From assembly GCF_008329715.1 (NCBI RefSeq), contig NZ_VTSR01000012.1:62001-126000 (forward strand): a DNA stretch of 64,000 nt, written 5' to 3'. Of the stretch, positions 17,484-26,328 are shown piece after piece. Position 1 is the stretch's first letter; each line of letters starts with the position of its first letter. The position numbers and the translations under genes are program-made. This DNA is from Gimesia chilikensis (GTDB lineage Bacteria > Planctomycetota > Planctomycetia > Planctomycetales > Planctomycetaceae). The notes below the pieces were generated by a model. It did not search any database. It saw nothing but the letters and a program-made list of their open reading frames with translations, and had not been told where the DNA came from.

Positions 17484-17918
17484 GGTTTGAAAATCAGCGA
17501 ACCCGGGGTCAGGAAACAGCGTCATCAGACAAAACAAACCCGATTACTCAGCCCCTGATTCAAAGTGTCAGATTGCGCATGTATACCATTCGCCGGCTTC
17601 GCGTCGATTATTCTGCGAAACCTCTTAAAATCCCGGCTGAAACTGCTGACCTGCCCCACCATTGGGTTTACTATTTCGGTTAAGAAACCGTACCCGCAGG
17701 CAGGAAATCTCTCGTTTTCCGCTTGAACAGCGCCTGAGACGATGTGTCTCGCTGATCGCATTGAGTATGATATCATCAGGATCGCTGATTTCCCGAAGGG
17801 AACGATGCGCAACCGCATCCGCTGGAAGACCTGCCCACCCGGAAACAACCGTCTCTAGTGGAGAGAAACTCTCCAGAGTCATATATCAAGATCGTATTGA
17901 AGTGAGGAAAGACAAATC
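17484..17918. other. Intergenic region upstream of hisI
   Basis: These 435 bases hold no convincing gene; open frames on both strands are short and have no protein-like character. A hairpin at 17853-17878 (CTCT-AGT-GGAGAG / CTCTCCAGAG, 10 bp with a 3-base bulge, AAA loop) lies about 40 bases before the hisI start and could act as a leader structure. Confidence 0.4.
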
Positions 17919-18404
17919 ATGTCAGATGGAATTCAATTCGCTGGAAGGACTTCAGTCGAGCAGGTAGAAGAAGGAAACGAACTGGCCCCCAAGTTTGACC
18001 AGGACGGTTTGATTCCGGTTGTCACCACCGACTACACCTCAGGTGAATTGCTGATGCATGCCTACATGAATGAGGAAGCACTCAAGAAGACCATTGAACT
18101 GGGTGAAGCCGTCTACTGGAGCCGCAGCCGACAGGTGCTCTGGCACAAAGGTGCTACCAGCGGGCTGGTCCAGAAAGTCAAAGAACTGCTGATCGACGAC
18201 GACCAGGATACGGTCTGGCTGCGTGTCGATGTCATGGGAGGCGGGGCCAGCTGTCACGTTGGTTATCGCTCCTGTTTCTATCGCCGTGTGCCCGTTGGTG
18301 AAGAAGGCAAAGAGAAAGGCCTGGCGCTCGAATTTACGGAAACCGAAAAGGTTTTCGATCCGAAAGAGGTTTATGGAGACGCTCCCAATCCAACCAAACT
18401 GTAA
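17919..18404 (+). CDS. hisI: Phosphoribosyl-AMP cyclohydrolase
   Basis: A 161-residue enzyme for the third step of histidine biosynthesis, opening the purine ring of PR-AMP to give ProFAR. Conserved motifs are all visible: [40 protein letters not shown] (the WSRSR..LWHKG signature), the metal-binding [15 protein letters not shown] and [13 protein letters not shown] with the zinc cysteines. There is no C-terminal HisE pyrophosphohydrolase domain, so it is the monofunctional form. It is about 30 residues longer than typical at the C-terminus ([18 protein letters not shown]). ATG 17919 has GAGGAAAG at a good distance. No other his gene is adjacent. Confidence 0.95.
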   Translation: MSDGIQFAGRTSVEQVEEGNELAPKFDQDGLIPVVTTDYTSGELLMHAYMNEEALKKTIELGEAVYWSRSRQVLWHKGATSGLVQKVKELLIDDDQDTVWLRVDVMGGGASCHVGYRSCFYRRVPVGEEGKEKGLALEFTETEKVFDPKEVYGDAPNPTKL

Positions 18405-18431
18405 ATCGGTTTTAGTCACGACAGGTGTATT

Positions 18432-19835
18432 ATGAGTCATTTCAGTCGACGTGATTTCCTGGCTGCTTCGCTGGCGGCTGCGGGATCTGCTTATTCGCTC
18501 GAAGAGTGGGCTTTTGCCAACCAGAGCGAAACAGCCAACAATCCGAATCTGCACATCGCCCCCTTCCGGTTCGATGTGTCGCCTCCCAAAGGGCATTCCC
18601 TCTGTGGTGGCTGGATTAAACCGGTCGTCGGCTACGATGATTCACTGGAAGCCATCGGCTATGTCCTGCTGGGTGCGGGCAAGCCAATTGTGGTCTGCGC
18701 GGTCGACTGGACCGGCCTGCTCAACGATGCTCACATCAACTGGCGACAGGCTTTAGCCGAAGCCGCCGGAACGAGCATCGATCGTGTGGCCGTGCAGTGC
18801 GTGCACCAGCACAATGCTCCTTTCGCCTGTCTGAACGCCGAACAGATTGTTCTGGAACAGGGAGATCTGCCGCATATCGTCGAGCTGGATTTCTACAACG
18901 AATGCCTGGACAAGGGCCGCAAAGCGGTTTCCGCAGCAATTACGAAGGCCGAGCCGGTCACACATATCGCCCACAGCCAGGGCAGAGTCGACAAGGTCGC
19001 TTCCAACCGCCGGATCAACCGCGATAAGGACGGCAAGATCATCAGCATGCGGGGTAGCAGCTGTCGGGACGAACGTCTGCGAAGCATGACGGAAGGCACC
19101 ATCGACCCCTTCCTGAAAACGGTTGCCTTCTACAACAAAGACAAAAAGCTGGTCTCCTGTCACTATTACGCCACGCATCCGATGAGCTATTACGGCGACG
19201 GCCGCGTGAGCAGCGACTTTACCGGCATCGCCCGTAAGCAACGTCAGCAGGAAGAACCGGGTTGCACGCACATTTACTTCACCGGCTGTTCCGGAAACAT
19301 TTCCGCCGGCAAGTACAATGACGGCTCCAAGCCGATGCGAGCTATTCTGGCTCGACGGATTTACGACGGCATCGTCGCTTCCGAAAAAGGGCTCAAACCG
19401 GAGCCGGTCGGTAAACTGACCTGGAAAACGCATGACATTTTACCTCCCGTTCGGAGCAGTTTCAGCGTAGAAGAGTTAACGAAGACGATTTCCAACAAAA
19501 GCAACAGCGTTGTGAATCGCAATCGCCCTTCCTACATGCTGGCCTGGCTGCAACGGATTGAGAAACAGATCCCGATCACCCTGAGTTCACTGCAGGTCAA
19601 CGATATCAAAACGCTGCACCTGCCCGCCGAGAGTTTCATTGAATACCAGCTGCGAGCCCAGAAAATCCAGCCGGATGAATTCATCGCCACAGCCGCTTAC
19701 GGGGACGGGGGACCATGGTACATCCCGGTTGCCGAAGAGTACCCCGCCGGCGGATACGAAGTCAGCGTCGCTTTCTGCGATCCCGGGATCGACGCCATTA
19801 TGACACAGGGCATGCAGTCCCTGTTAAACAGTTAA
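18432..19835 (+). CDS. Tat-exported neutral ceramidase-like protein
   Basis: A 467-residue protein with a twin-arginine signal (SRRDFLAASLAAAG at residues 5-18), so it is exported folded. The mature protein has the neutral/alkaline non-lysosomal ceramidase N-terminal pattern: IAPFRFDVSPPKGHSLCGG, GYVLLGAGKPIVVCAVDWTGL, VAVQCVHQHNAPF (the metal-binding HxH region), HYYATHPMSYYGDGRVSSDF and YFTGCSGNISAGKYN. Characterised relatives hydrolyse N-acyl sphingosine with zinc; many planctomycete homologues of unknown substrate share this fold, so substrate is inferred only loosely. The C-terminal immunoglobulin-like domain of full ceramidases is absent. It follows hisI by 27 bases and may be co-transcribed. 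Confidence 0.82.
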   Translation: MSHFSRRDFLAASLAAAGSAYSLEEWAFANQSETANNPNLHIAPFRFDVSPPKGHSLCGGWIKPVVGYDDSLEAIGYVLLGAGKPIVVCAVDWTGLLNDAHINWRQALAEAAGTSIDRVAVQCVHQHNAPFACLNAEQIVLEQGDLPHIVELDFYNECLDKGRKAVSAAITKAEPVTHIAHSQGRVDKVASNRRINRDKDGKIISMRGSSCRDERLRSMTEGTIDPFLKTVAFYNKDKKLVSCHYYATHPMSYYGDGRVSSDFTGIARKQRQQEEPGCTHIYFTGCSGNISAGKYNDGSKPMRAILARRIYDGIVASEKGLKPEPVGKLTWKTHDILPPVRSSFSVEELTKTISNKSNSVVNRNRPSYMLAWLQRIEKQIPITLSSLQVNDIKTLHLPAESFIEYQLRAQKIQPDEFIATAAYGDGGPWYIPVAEEYPAGGYEVSVAFCDPGIDAIMTQGMQSLLNS

Positions 19836-19878
19836 TCGAATTTCAGAATCGTTCAGCAAACCCCAGTTGAGAGGTTGA

Positions 19879-20388
19879 GTGAGTCACATGGGTATGACAA
19901 TTATGCGACGGGTCAAGTTTAACGCCGGACACCGTCTGTTTCGCCACGAAGGAAAGTGCCAGTTCTTTCACGGCCATAATTACATCGCTGATTTTTACGT
20001 CACCGGCCCGGAAACGGACGCCGTGGGGCGGATTATCGACTTTGCGCACCTCAAGGCACTGCTGAAAGGCTGGATCGATGAAAACTGGGATCACGGCTTC
20101 CTGCTCAACATCGAAGACGAAAACGGTCTGAACGCGATCCGCATGGTCGAACCGACCAAGTACTTCGTACTGCCTTACAATCCGACTGCGGAAAACATGG
20201 CCCGCTACCTGCTGGACGAAGTCTGTCCGAATCTGCTCAACGACCTGGGAGTACAGGCCGTCAAAGTCGTGATCTGGGAAACCGAAGAGTCCTGTGCCGA
20301 AGCGACTCTGGATCAGAAAGACAAAACGGACGCCGGTCTGCTTGATGCTTTTGAAACCGATTCATTCCCGACCGGGTTTCACTGGTAA
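19879..20388 (+). CDS. queD: 6-pyruvoyl tetrahydropterin synthase family (QueD-like)
   Basis: A 169-residue enzyme of the PTPS/QueD family. The zinc histidines are in VKFNAGHRL and FFHGHNY, and the catalytic Cys of the CxxxHGH motif (CQFFHGH) is present, which fits 6-carboxytetrahydropterin synthase in queuosine biosynthesis. RIIDFAHLK, NWDHGFLLN and the C-terminal VVIWETEESCAEA (substrate Glu) complete the signature. It is longer than minimal QueD by a loop containing NGLNAIRMVEPTKYFVLP. GTG 19879 is preceded by GAGAGG; ATG 19888 is an equally plausible start. No other queuosine gene is adjacent. A strong terminator follows. Confidence 0.88.
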   Translation: MSHMGMTIMRRVKFNAGHRLFRHEGKCQFFHGHNYIADFYVTGPETDAVGRIIDFAHLKALLKGWIDENWDHGFLLNIEDENGLNAIRMVEPTKYFVLPYNPTAENMARYLLDEVCPNLLNDLGVQAVKVVIWETEESCAEATLDQKDKTDAGLLDAFETDSFPTGFHW

Positions 20389-20427
20389 GCGACCACACTG
20401 AAGACATTGTTCTTCACACGCGCACTA

Positions 20428-20466
20428 AAAAAGCTCTGGACCAGATCAGTCCAGAGCTTTTTCTTT
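20428..20466. terminator. Bidirectional rho-independent terminator
   Basis: A 12-bp stem (AAAAGCTCTGGA 20430-20441 with TCCAGAGCTTTT 20451-20462) with flanking A and T runs lies between convergent queD and rpsR. Confidence 0.92.
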
Positions 20467-20486
20467 TGTGTCTTCTCTTCAGCCGC

Positions 20487-20768
20487 TTAGTCTTCTGCAA
20501 CGTAAGGCAGCAGACCGATGAAGCGAGCCCGCAGCACAGCGCGACGTACTGCACGCTGGTAGAGAGCTGAAGTGCCTGTCCGACGACGGGGCAGGATGCG
20601 TCCTTCGCGATCCAGGAGAGAACGCAGGGTTCTCAGATCCTTGTAATCAACATACACGGGACGTGGAATGTTACCATCCGGGCAGAACCGGCATTTGAGC
20701 TTCTTTTTCAGACGAGCTCGTTTTTTCCGACGTTTGACAATCTCTTTGCGGGATAAACCGACTGACAT
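20487..20768 (-). CDS. rpsR: 30S ribosomal protein S18
   Basis: A 93-residue basic protein with the S18 core: [43 protein letters not shown] and [12 protein letters not shown] at the C-terminus. The N-terminal extension is Lys/Arg-rich and ends in KCRFCPDG, a CxxC pair typical of the zinc-type (C+) form. The protein binds 16S rRNA with S6 in the small-subunit platform. It lies downstream of rpsN on the same strand with a 111-base gap, away from an rpsF-rpsR-rplI type cluster, which is unusual. Confidence 0.95.
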   Translation of the reverse strand: MSVGLSRKEIVKRRKKRARLKKKLKCRFCPDGNIPRPVYVDYKDLRTLRSLLDREGRILPRRRTGTSALYQRAVRRAVLRARFIGLLPYVAED

Positions 20769-20879
20769 AGTGTTGTTCCTTTTTCATGCGTCGTAAGAAC
20801 ATAGGACACCCGAAAACGGGGCGACGCTGATTTCAGTTTACTGGCAGGGGCCGCGACTCACACGGTGCGGCCATTTCGC

Positions 20880-21149
20880 TTACCAGCTGGATTTCTTCAT
20901 GCCGGGGATCAGGCCATCTAAAGCCATGTCCCGCAGTGCGATACGCGAAATCTGGAATTTACGGAAGTTACCACGGGGGCGTCCTGTCAGCTGACAGAGA
21001 CGACGCATACGGGTGCGGCTGGAGTTACGAGGCAGTTTTGCGAGGCCTTCGTAGTCCCCTTTGGCAATCAGTTCAGCCCGTTTTTCGGCGTACTTCTCGA
21101 CCAGAGCGTAAATCTTCTTCTGTTTTTCAATCTTTGATTTGGAAGCCAT
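20880..21149 (-). CDS. rpsN: 30S ribosomal protein S14, zinc-independent type
   Basis: An 89-residue basic protein with [20 protein letters not shown] at the start and the S14 signature [20 protein letters not shown] followed by [20 protein letters not shown]. The CxxC-x-CxxC zinc motif of the 61-residue C+ form is missing and the length matches the zinc-independent C- form. In many bacteria C- S14 with S18 and L33 paralogues form a zinc-responsive cluster; whether this is the only S14 of the genome cannot be seen here. It is the first gene of the rpsN-rpsR pair. Confidence 0.95.
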   Translation of the reverse strand: MASKSKIEKQKKIYALVEKYAEKRAELIAKGDYEGLAKLPRNSSRTRMRRLCQLTGRPRGNFRKFQISRIALRDMALDGLIPGMKKSSW

Positions 21150-21315
21150 TTATATACCTTCTTCGACAAATTCCAAAATTAGGAACGACAGTTATACTGA
21201 CTCTCCCGCCAGATCGTCAACTTGCCGGACTGTTTTTGCTCTGAAATGAGCTAAAAAAAGCAATCATTCCGAAATTCTTTACAGCCCCCGGTTGACACAC
21301 ATGTTCATGCGCGCT

Positions 21316-22167
21316 CTATTTTTTCTCTTTCTGGGGCTGCGGGCGGAAATATTTCATCGATTCGACCACCACCGTGCGGCGGGTCGCGATGCGGACCAGC
21401 AAAGAGAGCAGGTAATTGCCCCAGCCGGAAACCATATACTGACGTTTCTTTTCCAGGGCTTTGAGGCCGGTCTTGACCACCTGATCGACGGTCTGATAGC
21501 GATGCTTTTTCAGCCAGCCTTCCACGCCGGCCACATCGAAGAACTCGGTCTGCGTCGTTCCGGGGCAGAGTGCAGTCACTGTCACCCCTTTGTCGCGGGC
21601 TTCCGCCCAGAGTCCCTCGGTGAAGTGCAGTACGTAACTTTTGCTGGCAGCATAGGCGGACATGTAAGCCACCGGCTGAAACGCGGCGACCGAGGCGATA
21701 TTGATGATTCCGCCGTGACCTCGTTCCATCATTTCGGGCAGATAGAGATAAGTCAAATCGGTCAATGCGCCCATATTCAGCTGCACCATCTGCATCACCC
21801 GTTCCCGGTCGGTCGAGGCGATATCCGAAACCACACTGAAACCGGCGTTGTTGATCAGCAGTTCGATCTGCACGCCACGTGCCTTGATCTCATCGTAGAG
21901 TTTCCGGGGTGCCTCCGGTTCGGAAAGGTCCAGCACGACGACTTCTGTTTTGGTTCCATGCCGGGTCAGCAGGTCGGCAGCCAGCTCTTCCAGTTGCTCC
22001 TGACGACGAGCCGTCAGTACCAGATGCATTCCCCGTGCGGCCAGCCGGTGCGCAAATTCAAGGCCGATTCCGGATGAAGCACCCGTAATCAGAGCCCATC
22101 GATCAGAATATTCGTCTATCACAGCTGACTCTCCAGAAGTATCCTGTTGGAGACTTAGATTTTCCAT
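21316..22167 (-). CDS. SDR-family short-chain dehydrogenase/reductase
   Basis: A 283-residue cytoplasmic oxidoreductase with the classical SDR pattern: [18 protein letters not shown] (cofactor GxxxGxG) near residue 27, [17 protein letters not shown] near residue 105, [26 protein letters not shown] (catalytic Ser, YxxxK) near 155-180 and [15 protein letters not shown]. The Arg in LTARRQEQ favours NADP(H). The C-terminal 60 residues ([44 protein letters not shown]) resemble the DltE/YqjQ-type branch of acyl-related SDRs. Substrate unknown. The first 20 residues may be an extension; a downstream start is possible. Confidence 0.9.
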   Translation of the reverse strand: MENLSLQQDTSGESAVIDEYSDRWALITGASSGIGLEFAHRLAARGMHLVLTARRQEQLEELAADLLTRHGTKTEVVVLDLSEPEAPRKLYDEIKARGVQIELLINNAGFSVVSDIASTDRERVMQMVQLNMGALTDLTYLYLPEMMERGHGGIINIASVAAFQPVAYMSAYAASKSYVLHFTEGLWAEARDKGVTVTALCPGTTQTEFFDVAGVEGWLKKHRYQTVDQVVKTGLKALEKKRQYMVSGWGNYLLSLLVRIATRRTVVVESMKYFRPQPQKEKK

Positions 22168-22330
22168 TTGAAAAGAGGCCGGGAAGAAGTGCTGCCCGCG
22201 TCAGGGGGAATCGTAATTGAATTTGTGTCTGGTGAAAACCCCGTAACCACTGTTTATACCCCCGCTTTGATCGATTTTTCGCCGTTTCAAATTGAAGTCA
22301 AAGCGGTTTTTTGACCAAATGAGGAGCAAA

Positions 22331-23014
22331 ATGTCATCGATCGAACGACTCAGCCGGGAAGAAGTTCGCAGCGTCGACCAGCGTACGATTGAAGAATTCG
22401 GGCTCCCCGGAATTGCCCTGATGGAGAATGCCGGCCGCGGCGTGTTCGAGTTACTCGTCTCACTCAAAGCCCAGGGTCCCATCAAAATCTGTGCGGGTAA
22501 GGGGAATAACGGCGGGGATGGCTTCGTCATCGCCCGTCATCTGGACAACGCCGGCATCCCCGTCGAAGTCTATTTGCTCACCGATCCCGAACAGCTCACC
22601 GGCGACGCCGCCACGAATTACCAGGTCGCTTCGCGGATGGGAATCTCGATTCAAGCCGACCCCGATCTGCAGGATCCGGAACGATTTCGTGCGTTCCTCG
22701 ATTCAGCCGAGTGGATCGTCGACGCTCTGTTGGGGACCGGCGTGCAGGGAGAGGTGCGCGAACCTTTCGCCAGCGCCATCCGGATGATGAATGCAGCACC
22801 CGCCAACATCCTGGCCATCGATCTTCCCTCAGGCCTCGACTGTGACACGGGACAACCTTTGGGAGAATGCATCGTCGCTTCGCAAACGGCGACCATGGTG
22901 GCAGAAAAGCTGGGTTTCGCGGAACCGAAGTCGCAGCAATATACGGGCACCGTACACGTGCTGGGGATCGGTGCACCGCGACAGATCATCACGGAACTCC
23001 TGCAAAAACAGTAG
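22331..23014 (+). CDS. nnrE: NAD(P)H-hydrate epimerase
   Basis: A 227-residue YjeF N-terminal domain protein, which interconverts the R and S epimers of damaged NAD(P)H hydrates. Visible motifs are SREEVRSVDQRTIEEFGLPG, MENAGRGVFELL, KICAGKGNNGGDGFVIARHL (dinucleotide/phosphate loop), WIVDALLGTGVQGEVREPF and ILAIDLPSGLDCDTGQPLG. The C-terminal dehydratase (YjeF_C/NnrD) domain is absent, so the repair partner must be encoded elsewhere. ATG 22331 is chosen because GAGGAG precedes it; the open frame extends back to 22292 without support. It is followed by the Crp/Fnr gene after about 210 bases. Confidence 0.92.
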   Translation: MSSIERLSREEVRSVDQRTIEEFGLPGIALMENAGRGVFELLVSLKAQGPIKICAGKGNNGGDGFVIARHLDNAGIPVEVYLLTDPEQLTGDAATNYQVASRMGISIQADPDLQDPERFRAFLDSAEWIVDALLGTGVQGEVREPFASAIRMMNAAPANILAIDLPSGLDCDTGQPLGECIVASQTATMVAEKLGFAEPKSQQYTGTVHVLGIGAPRQIITELLQKQ

Positions 23015-23226
23015 TTTCTGTCTGCTCAGCGGCTCTCACTTCCCAGCTGTCATCAGCCGGCAAAATGGAAAAAACAGCCGATTCACAAAAACGGGGGTTC
23101 TCAAATCCGCCGTAAACCCGATATATTATAGTTTGCCCGATAACCCGAGTGAGTGGGCCTGTTTGACTGACCGTTGACTACTGCTACCGGTACCTGCGTC
23201 AAAACGCAGGGATGAGATTTAGGTCC

Positions 23227-23982
23227 ATGGACAAAAACTTCTGGTTTCTCAAGAACTGTGACCTCTTCGAACGACTGAGCGAGGATCAAATCGCCCAGGT
23301 CGAACGGAATGCGTCCGTCAAACAGTTCGCGCGGGGAAACATGGTTTATCTCCCGACCGAAACCAGCGACTCGGTCTACCTGCTGCTCAACGGCAGAATC
23401 AAGCTCTACCACATCACGGGAGAAGGCAAACAGGCTCTGCTGGCACTGATCGAGCCGGGCGAGCTGTTTGGGGAACTGGCGATCCTCGGCGGCGGCGAAC
23501 GTGAAGAATATGCCGAAGCCATGCTGAAATCGACCATTCTCCGCATTCCCGGAGTCGTGATTCAGGATCTGATGCACCAGCATCCCGAAGTCTCTCTGGG
23601 TGTGACCAAGCTGATGGGTCTCCGACGACAACGGGTGGAACAGCGGCTCAAATCCCTGCTGTTTCGTTCCAACCGCGACCGGCTAACGCATCTCTTGCTG
23701 GAACTGGCAGAAAAATACGGCCGGTTTACCCCCGAAGGCGTTCTGATCAATATCAAACTCTCGCACCAGGAACTGGCGAGTATTATCGGCAGCACACGTG
23801 AAACCGTGACTGTCCTGCTGGGCGAACTGCAGGACGAACGCAGTATCGATATCCAGAAACGACACATCATCCTCAGAAAGGCCCGCTATCTGGCTCATTC
23901 GATTGATTTCAAACTCAACCCCGCCTTCCAGTCCAAACCGGATCAGTCGGGAGAATTTGTCTTAAGAGGAGCGGAAGCCTGA
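23227..23982 (+). CDS. Crp/Fnr-family transcriptional regulator
   Basis: A 251-residue regulator. The N-terminal cNMP-binding beta roll (about residues 15-130) includes LSEDQIAQVERNASVKQFARG, VYLLLNGRIKLYHITGEGKQ and LIEPGELFGELAILGGGERE. After a long dimerisation helix the C-terminal winged helix carries IKLSHQELASIIGSTRETVTVLLGEL. The phosphate-binding pattern GELFGELAIL is preserved but the cAMP-type RSA motif is replaced by GEREEYA, so cAMP may not be the ligand. There is no Fe-S cysteine cluster like that of Fnr. ATG 23227 gives the family-typical start; ATG 23212 is five codons upstream in frame. Confidence 0.9.
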   Translation: MDKNFWFLKNCDLFERLSEDQIAQVERNASVKQFARGNMVYLPTETSDSVYLLLNGRIKLYHITGEGKQALLALIEPGELFGELAILGGGEREEYAEAMLKSTILRIPGVVIQDLMHQHPEVSLGVTKLMGLRRQRVEQRLKSLLFRSNRDRLTHLLLELAEKYGRFTPEGVLINIKLSHQELASIIGSTRETVTVLLGELQDERSIDIQKRHIILRKARYLAHSIDFKLNPAFQSKPDQSGEFVLRGAEA

Positions 23983-24111
23983 ACTTAGATTGTCCATCCC
24001 CAGATAAGCTCAGCAGAAATGTGCAGGAAGTGTAAGCTATCTCACAGATCACACCAGAGCAGACTACGATAATGAACACAGGGTATCACCCCGCTCGAGA
24101 ACTGGTACAAA

Positions 24112-24132
24112 TCCTACTGTGACAGTAGGAGG
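24112..24132 (+). promoter_or_regulatory. Inverted repeat overlapping the Shine-Dalgarno sequence
   Basis: TCCTACTG (24112-24119), TGA, CAGTAGGA (24123-24130) form a perfect 8-bp inverted repeat. Its right arm contains the first bases of the AGGAGG ribosome binding site (24127-24132) of the gene at 24141. In RNA it would fold with a 3-base loop and mask the site. As DNA it could equally be a regulator operator. Confidence 0.55.
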
Positions 24133-24140
24133 TTTAAAAA

Positions 24141-24617
24141 ATGAATACACAACTTACATCCGAAACTGAATCAGAATCTGAATGGAAGGCCTGTGCGCCG
24201 GGCGACCTGGAACAATTTGTCACCGTGATGAAGAAGCGGCGTAAAGTCAGCCACATGATCACCGGGGCCGAGATCCTCACCGCCTGTCTGGCCGTAGGGC
24301 TGGTCGGCTTTTTTGGTCTGAATTCGTTCTCAGGCTCTGCAGAACCGCCAACCGAACAGGTCGCGAAGAAGGTAGGCAAGAAGTGCCCGGGTGGACTGTA
24401 CTGTGATGAAGCGCTGAACCATGCGGAAGCGTTCGTCGCTCACAAGCTCGACGCCGAAACAACCAGTAAAATGAAGGAACATCTGGCCCATTGTCCCGGC
24501 TGCCAGAAAAAGGTTGATCAACTTCGCATAAACATGCACAATAACGCCACTGCCCACATAGGTCCGCTACAGGAAGAGTCCGAGTGGGATGCGTTTGTCT
24601 TGACCTTAAATCAGTAA
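24141..24617 (+). CDS. Membrane protein with zinc-finger-like (anti-sigma type) C-terminal domain
   Basis: A 158-residue protein. An acidic N-terminus (about 35 residues) is followed by one transmembrane helix (GAEILTACLAVGLVGFFGL, about residues 43-62). After the helix comes a cysteine/histidine-rich region: KKCPGGLYCDEALNHAEAFVAHKLD and MKEHLAHCPGCQKKVDQL. The H-x3-C-x2-C arrangement (HLAHCPGC) with upstream Cys resembles the putative zinc-finger domain zf-HC2 of anti-sigma factors, but here it lies after the helix and so would be on the far side of the membrane if the N-terminus is cytoplasmic, an unusual topology. No sigma gene is adjacent. The Shine-Dalgarno sequence (AGGAGG) is strong and sits inside an inverted repeat. 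Confidence 0.6.
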   Translation: MNTQLTSETESESEWKACAPGDLEQFVTVMKKRRKVSHMITGAEILTACLAVGLVGFFGLNSFSGSAEPPTEQVAKKVGKKCPGGLYCDEALNHAEAFVAHKLDAETTSKMKEHLAHCPGCQKKVDQLRINMHNNATAHIGPLQEESEWDAFVLTLNQ

Positions 24618-24655
24618 CCGACTGATATCTCCGGTTCCCTGAAAGGATTGAGGGA

Positions 24656-25420
24656 ATGTCCCAGGAAGAAGAAACCCCTGCCGACGACGATCGGCTCTCC
24701 AGCGAAGATGACTTTCTGGCTGCCTTTTCGTCATCAGGTCAGGTCGATGAAGAAATCGACGCCGACTACGAACGGACGCTCGAAGCGCTGGAAGCCGTCG
24801 AACGGGATCTGGAACTCCCCGAAGAACCTGAGACAGACGAGCCTGCCGCAGCGGCTGCCGTCAAAACCAGCTCCCAGACCGCCACCAAACGGGAAACCCG
24901 GATTCCTCCGCGTGCTATCATCGAAGCTGCGCTGTTTGTCGGCGGCAAGCCACTGACCACGAAGAAACTCTGCTCGCTGCTCAACGACGAGTACTCGACG
25001 TCTTACGTCGACGATCTGCTCGACGACCTGAACCGCCAGTACAACGACGAGGCCCGCCCGTACGAAATCCGCATGGAGGAGGGGGGCTATCGCCTGATTC
25101 TCCGTCACGACTTCGAACGCATCCGCAACCGCGTGTATGGTTTCGGCCCGAAAGAGGTCAAGCTGACCCAGGACGCGCTGGAAGTCCTCGCGCTGGTCGC
25201 TTATCGCCAGCCGATCACCAAGGACGAGATTATCGCCGCCGGTAAAGACAAGGCGGCCGGCATCCTGCGACAGTTGATCCGTCGCGAACTGATCGCCATT
25301 GAGCGCAACGAAGACAAGAAAGCCGAAGTCAAATACATCACGACCAGCCGCTTCCTGCAGGTCTTCGGCCTGGGAAACATCGAAGAACTGCCTTACAGTG
25401 AATCGCTGAATCACAAATAG
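24656..25420 (+). CDS. scpB: Segregation and condensation protein B
   Basis: A 254-residue ScpB, the winged-helix subunit that works with ScpA and SMC in chromosome condensation. The core (about residues 85-245) contains RAIIEAALFVGGKPLTTKKL, GYRLILRHDFERI, LTQDALEVLALVAYRQPITKDEI and the C-terminal helix pair ending YITTSRFLQVFGLGNIEELP. The first 80 residues form an acidic, low-complexity extension (SQEEETPADDDRLSSEDDFL, ELPEEPETDEPAAAAAVKTS) not present in short ScpB proteins, common in planctomycetes. No scpA gene is adjacent. It converges on the first tandem paralogue with a 38-base gap and no terminator. Confidence 0.93.
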   Translation: MSQEEETPADDDRLSSEDDFLAAFSSSGQVDEEIDADYERTLEALEAVERDLELPEEPETDEPAAAAAVKTSSQTATKRETRIPPRAIIEAALFVGGKPLTTKKLCSLLNDEYSTSYVDDLLDDLNRQYNDEARPYEIRMEEGGYRLILRHDFERIRNRVYGFGPKEVKLTQDALEVLALVAYRQPITKDEIIAAGKDKAAGILRQLIRRELIAIERNEDKKAEVKYITTSRFLQVFGLGNIEELPYSESLNHK

Positions 25421-25458
25421 TTCCGGCGCTGCAAACAGTCAGAGTACAGAGAGAACTA

Positions 25459-26328
25459 TTATGGACTCTCATTCATAGGGGCAGTCTTCTGCGGACGATT
25501 CCTTCGAAACAGATAGAGAAGCATGACACTTACAAGCAGAATGCCCAGTAGTATTTTCGATACGGCATTTGATTGAAGCTGCTTCTCATCTGGTATCCGT
25601 GGCTTCTCCGGACTTTTCACTGGTGCTGCCGGATTTACTTTCATGATCGCCTGCGCCCATTCCAGTGAAGCCTCCCGGTTCCAGGCCAGTTCATCATGTG
25701 GCGCGTAACAGTAAAGGTAAATCACCTTCCCGGCCGGATTCAGAAACGTGGTCGTGCACGACTGAAACTCCGTTCGGCTCCGAACGCCGTCAGACACGGT
25801 CCCTTCAAAAAGCATTGAGAAGGAAAAGATGTTCGACGAAGCATGGTGCTCTTTGAAGGGGATAAACTGAGAGAACTTCAGATCCAGGTCTGATCCCGTC
25901 TCCTGTTTGACCTGCTCTACAATCCGATCATAAAATTTCGGATCGCGGGAACGGAAATCCTCTATCACAGGATCGTTATTCGCGCGCGTGTTCTCCTGAA
26001 TTTCCTGAAACCCATCATCTCCCGTAATCGGTTGGGCCATGTTTTTCATCACACGCAGAAAAAATTTACGTCGAATTTCCGGCGACTCACCGGCCCGGGA
26101 TGCAGCGGCATCTTCTTTTGTAATGTAAAACCCCAGCTGTTCAAATTTGGGATCTGCTTTAGCCAGCATTTCCGCCATCTGGTAAACACGCGGCAAATCC
26201 GGAGTCACGCGTACAAACCCGGCGGGCGGAGGAACTTCTATCTCAGTTTCCCATACCTTGAACTTCTCGGCATAAACGCTTGAACTGAGACAAACTAATA
26301 TCAACAGGATTTCACGCAACCGTTTCAT
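25459..26328 (-). CDS. Tandem paralogue 3: exported protein with C-terminal anchor
   Basis: A 289-residue protein of unrecognised family. An N-terminal signal peptide (MKRLREILLILVCLSSSVYAE) is followed by about 235 exported residues, then one transmembrane helix near the C-terminus (SKILLGILLVSVMLLYLF) and a basic tail, so the bulk faces the periplasm. It shares a repeated pattern with the two genes upstream: IEVPPPAGFVRVTPDL, a middle KFSQFIPFKEHHASSNIFSFSM segment and the final YAPHDELAWNREASLEWAQAI. The three clearly arose by tandem duplication and have diverged strongly. Its start overlaps the previous gene's stop by 17 bases, so translation is coupled. No enzyme motif recognised. Confidence 0.65.
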   Translation of the reverse strand: MKRLREILLILVCLSSSVYAEKFKVWETEIEVPPPAGFVRVTPDLPRVYQMAEMLAKADPKFEQLGFYITKEDAAASRAGESPEIRRKFFLRVMKNMAQPITGDDGFQEIQENTRANNDPVIEDFRSRDPKFYDRIVEQVKQETGSDLDLKFSQFIPFKEHHASSNIFSFSMLFEGTVSDGVRSRTEFQSCTTTFLNPAGKVIYLYCYAPHDELAWNREASLEWAQAIMKVNPAAPVKSPEKPRIPDEKQLQSNAVSKILLGILLVSVMLLYLFRRNRPQKTAPMNESP

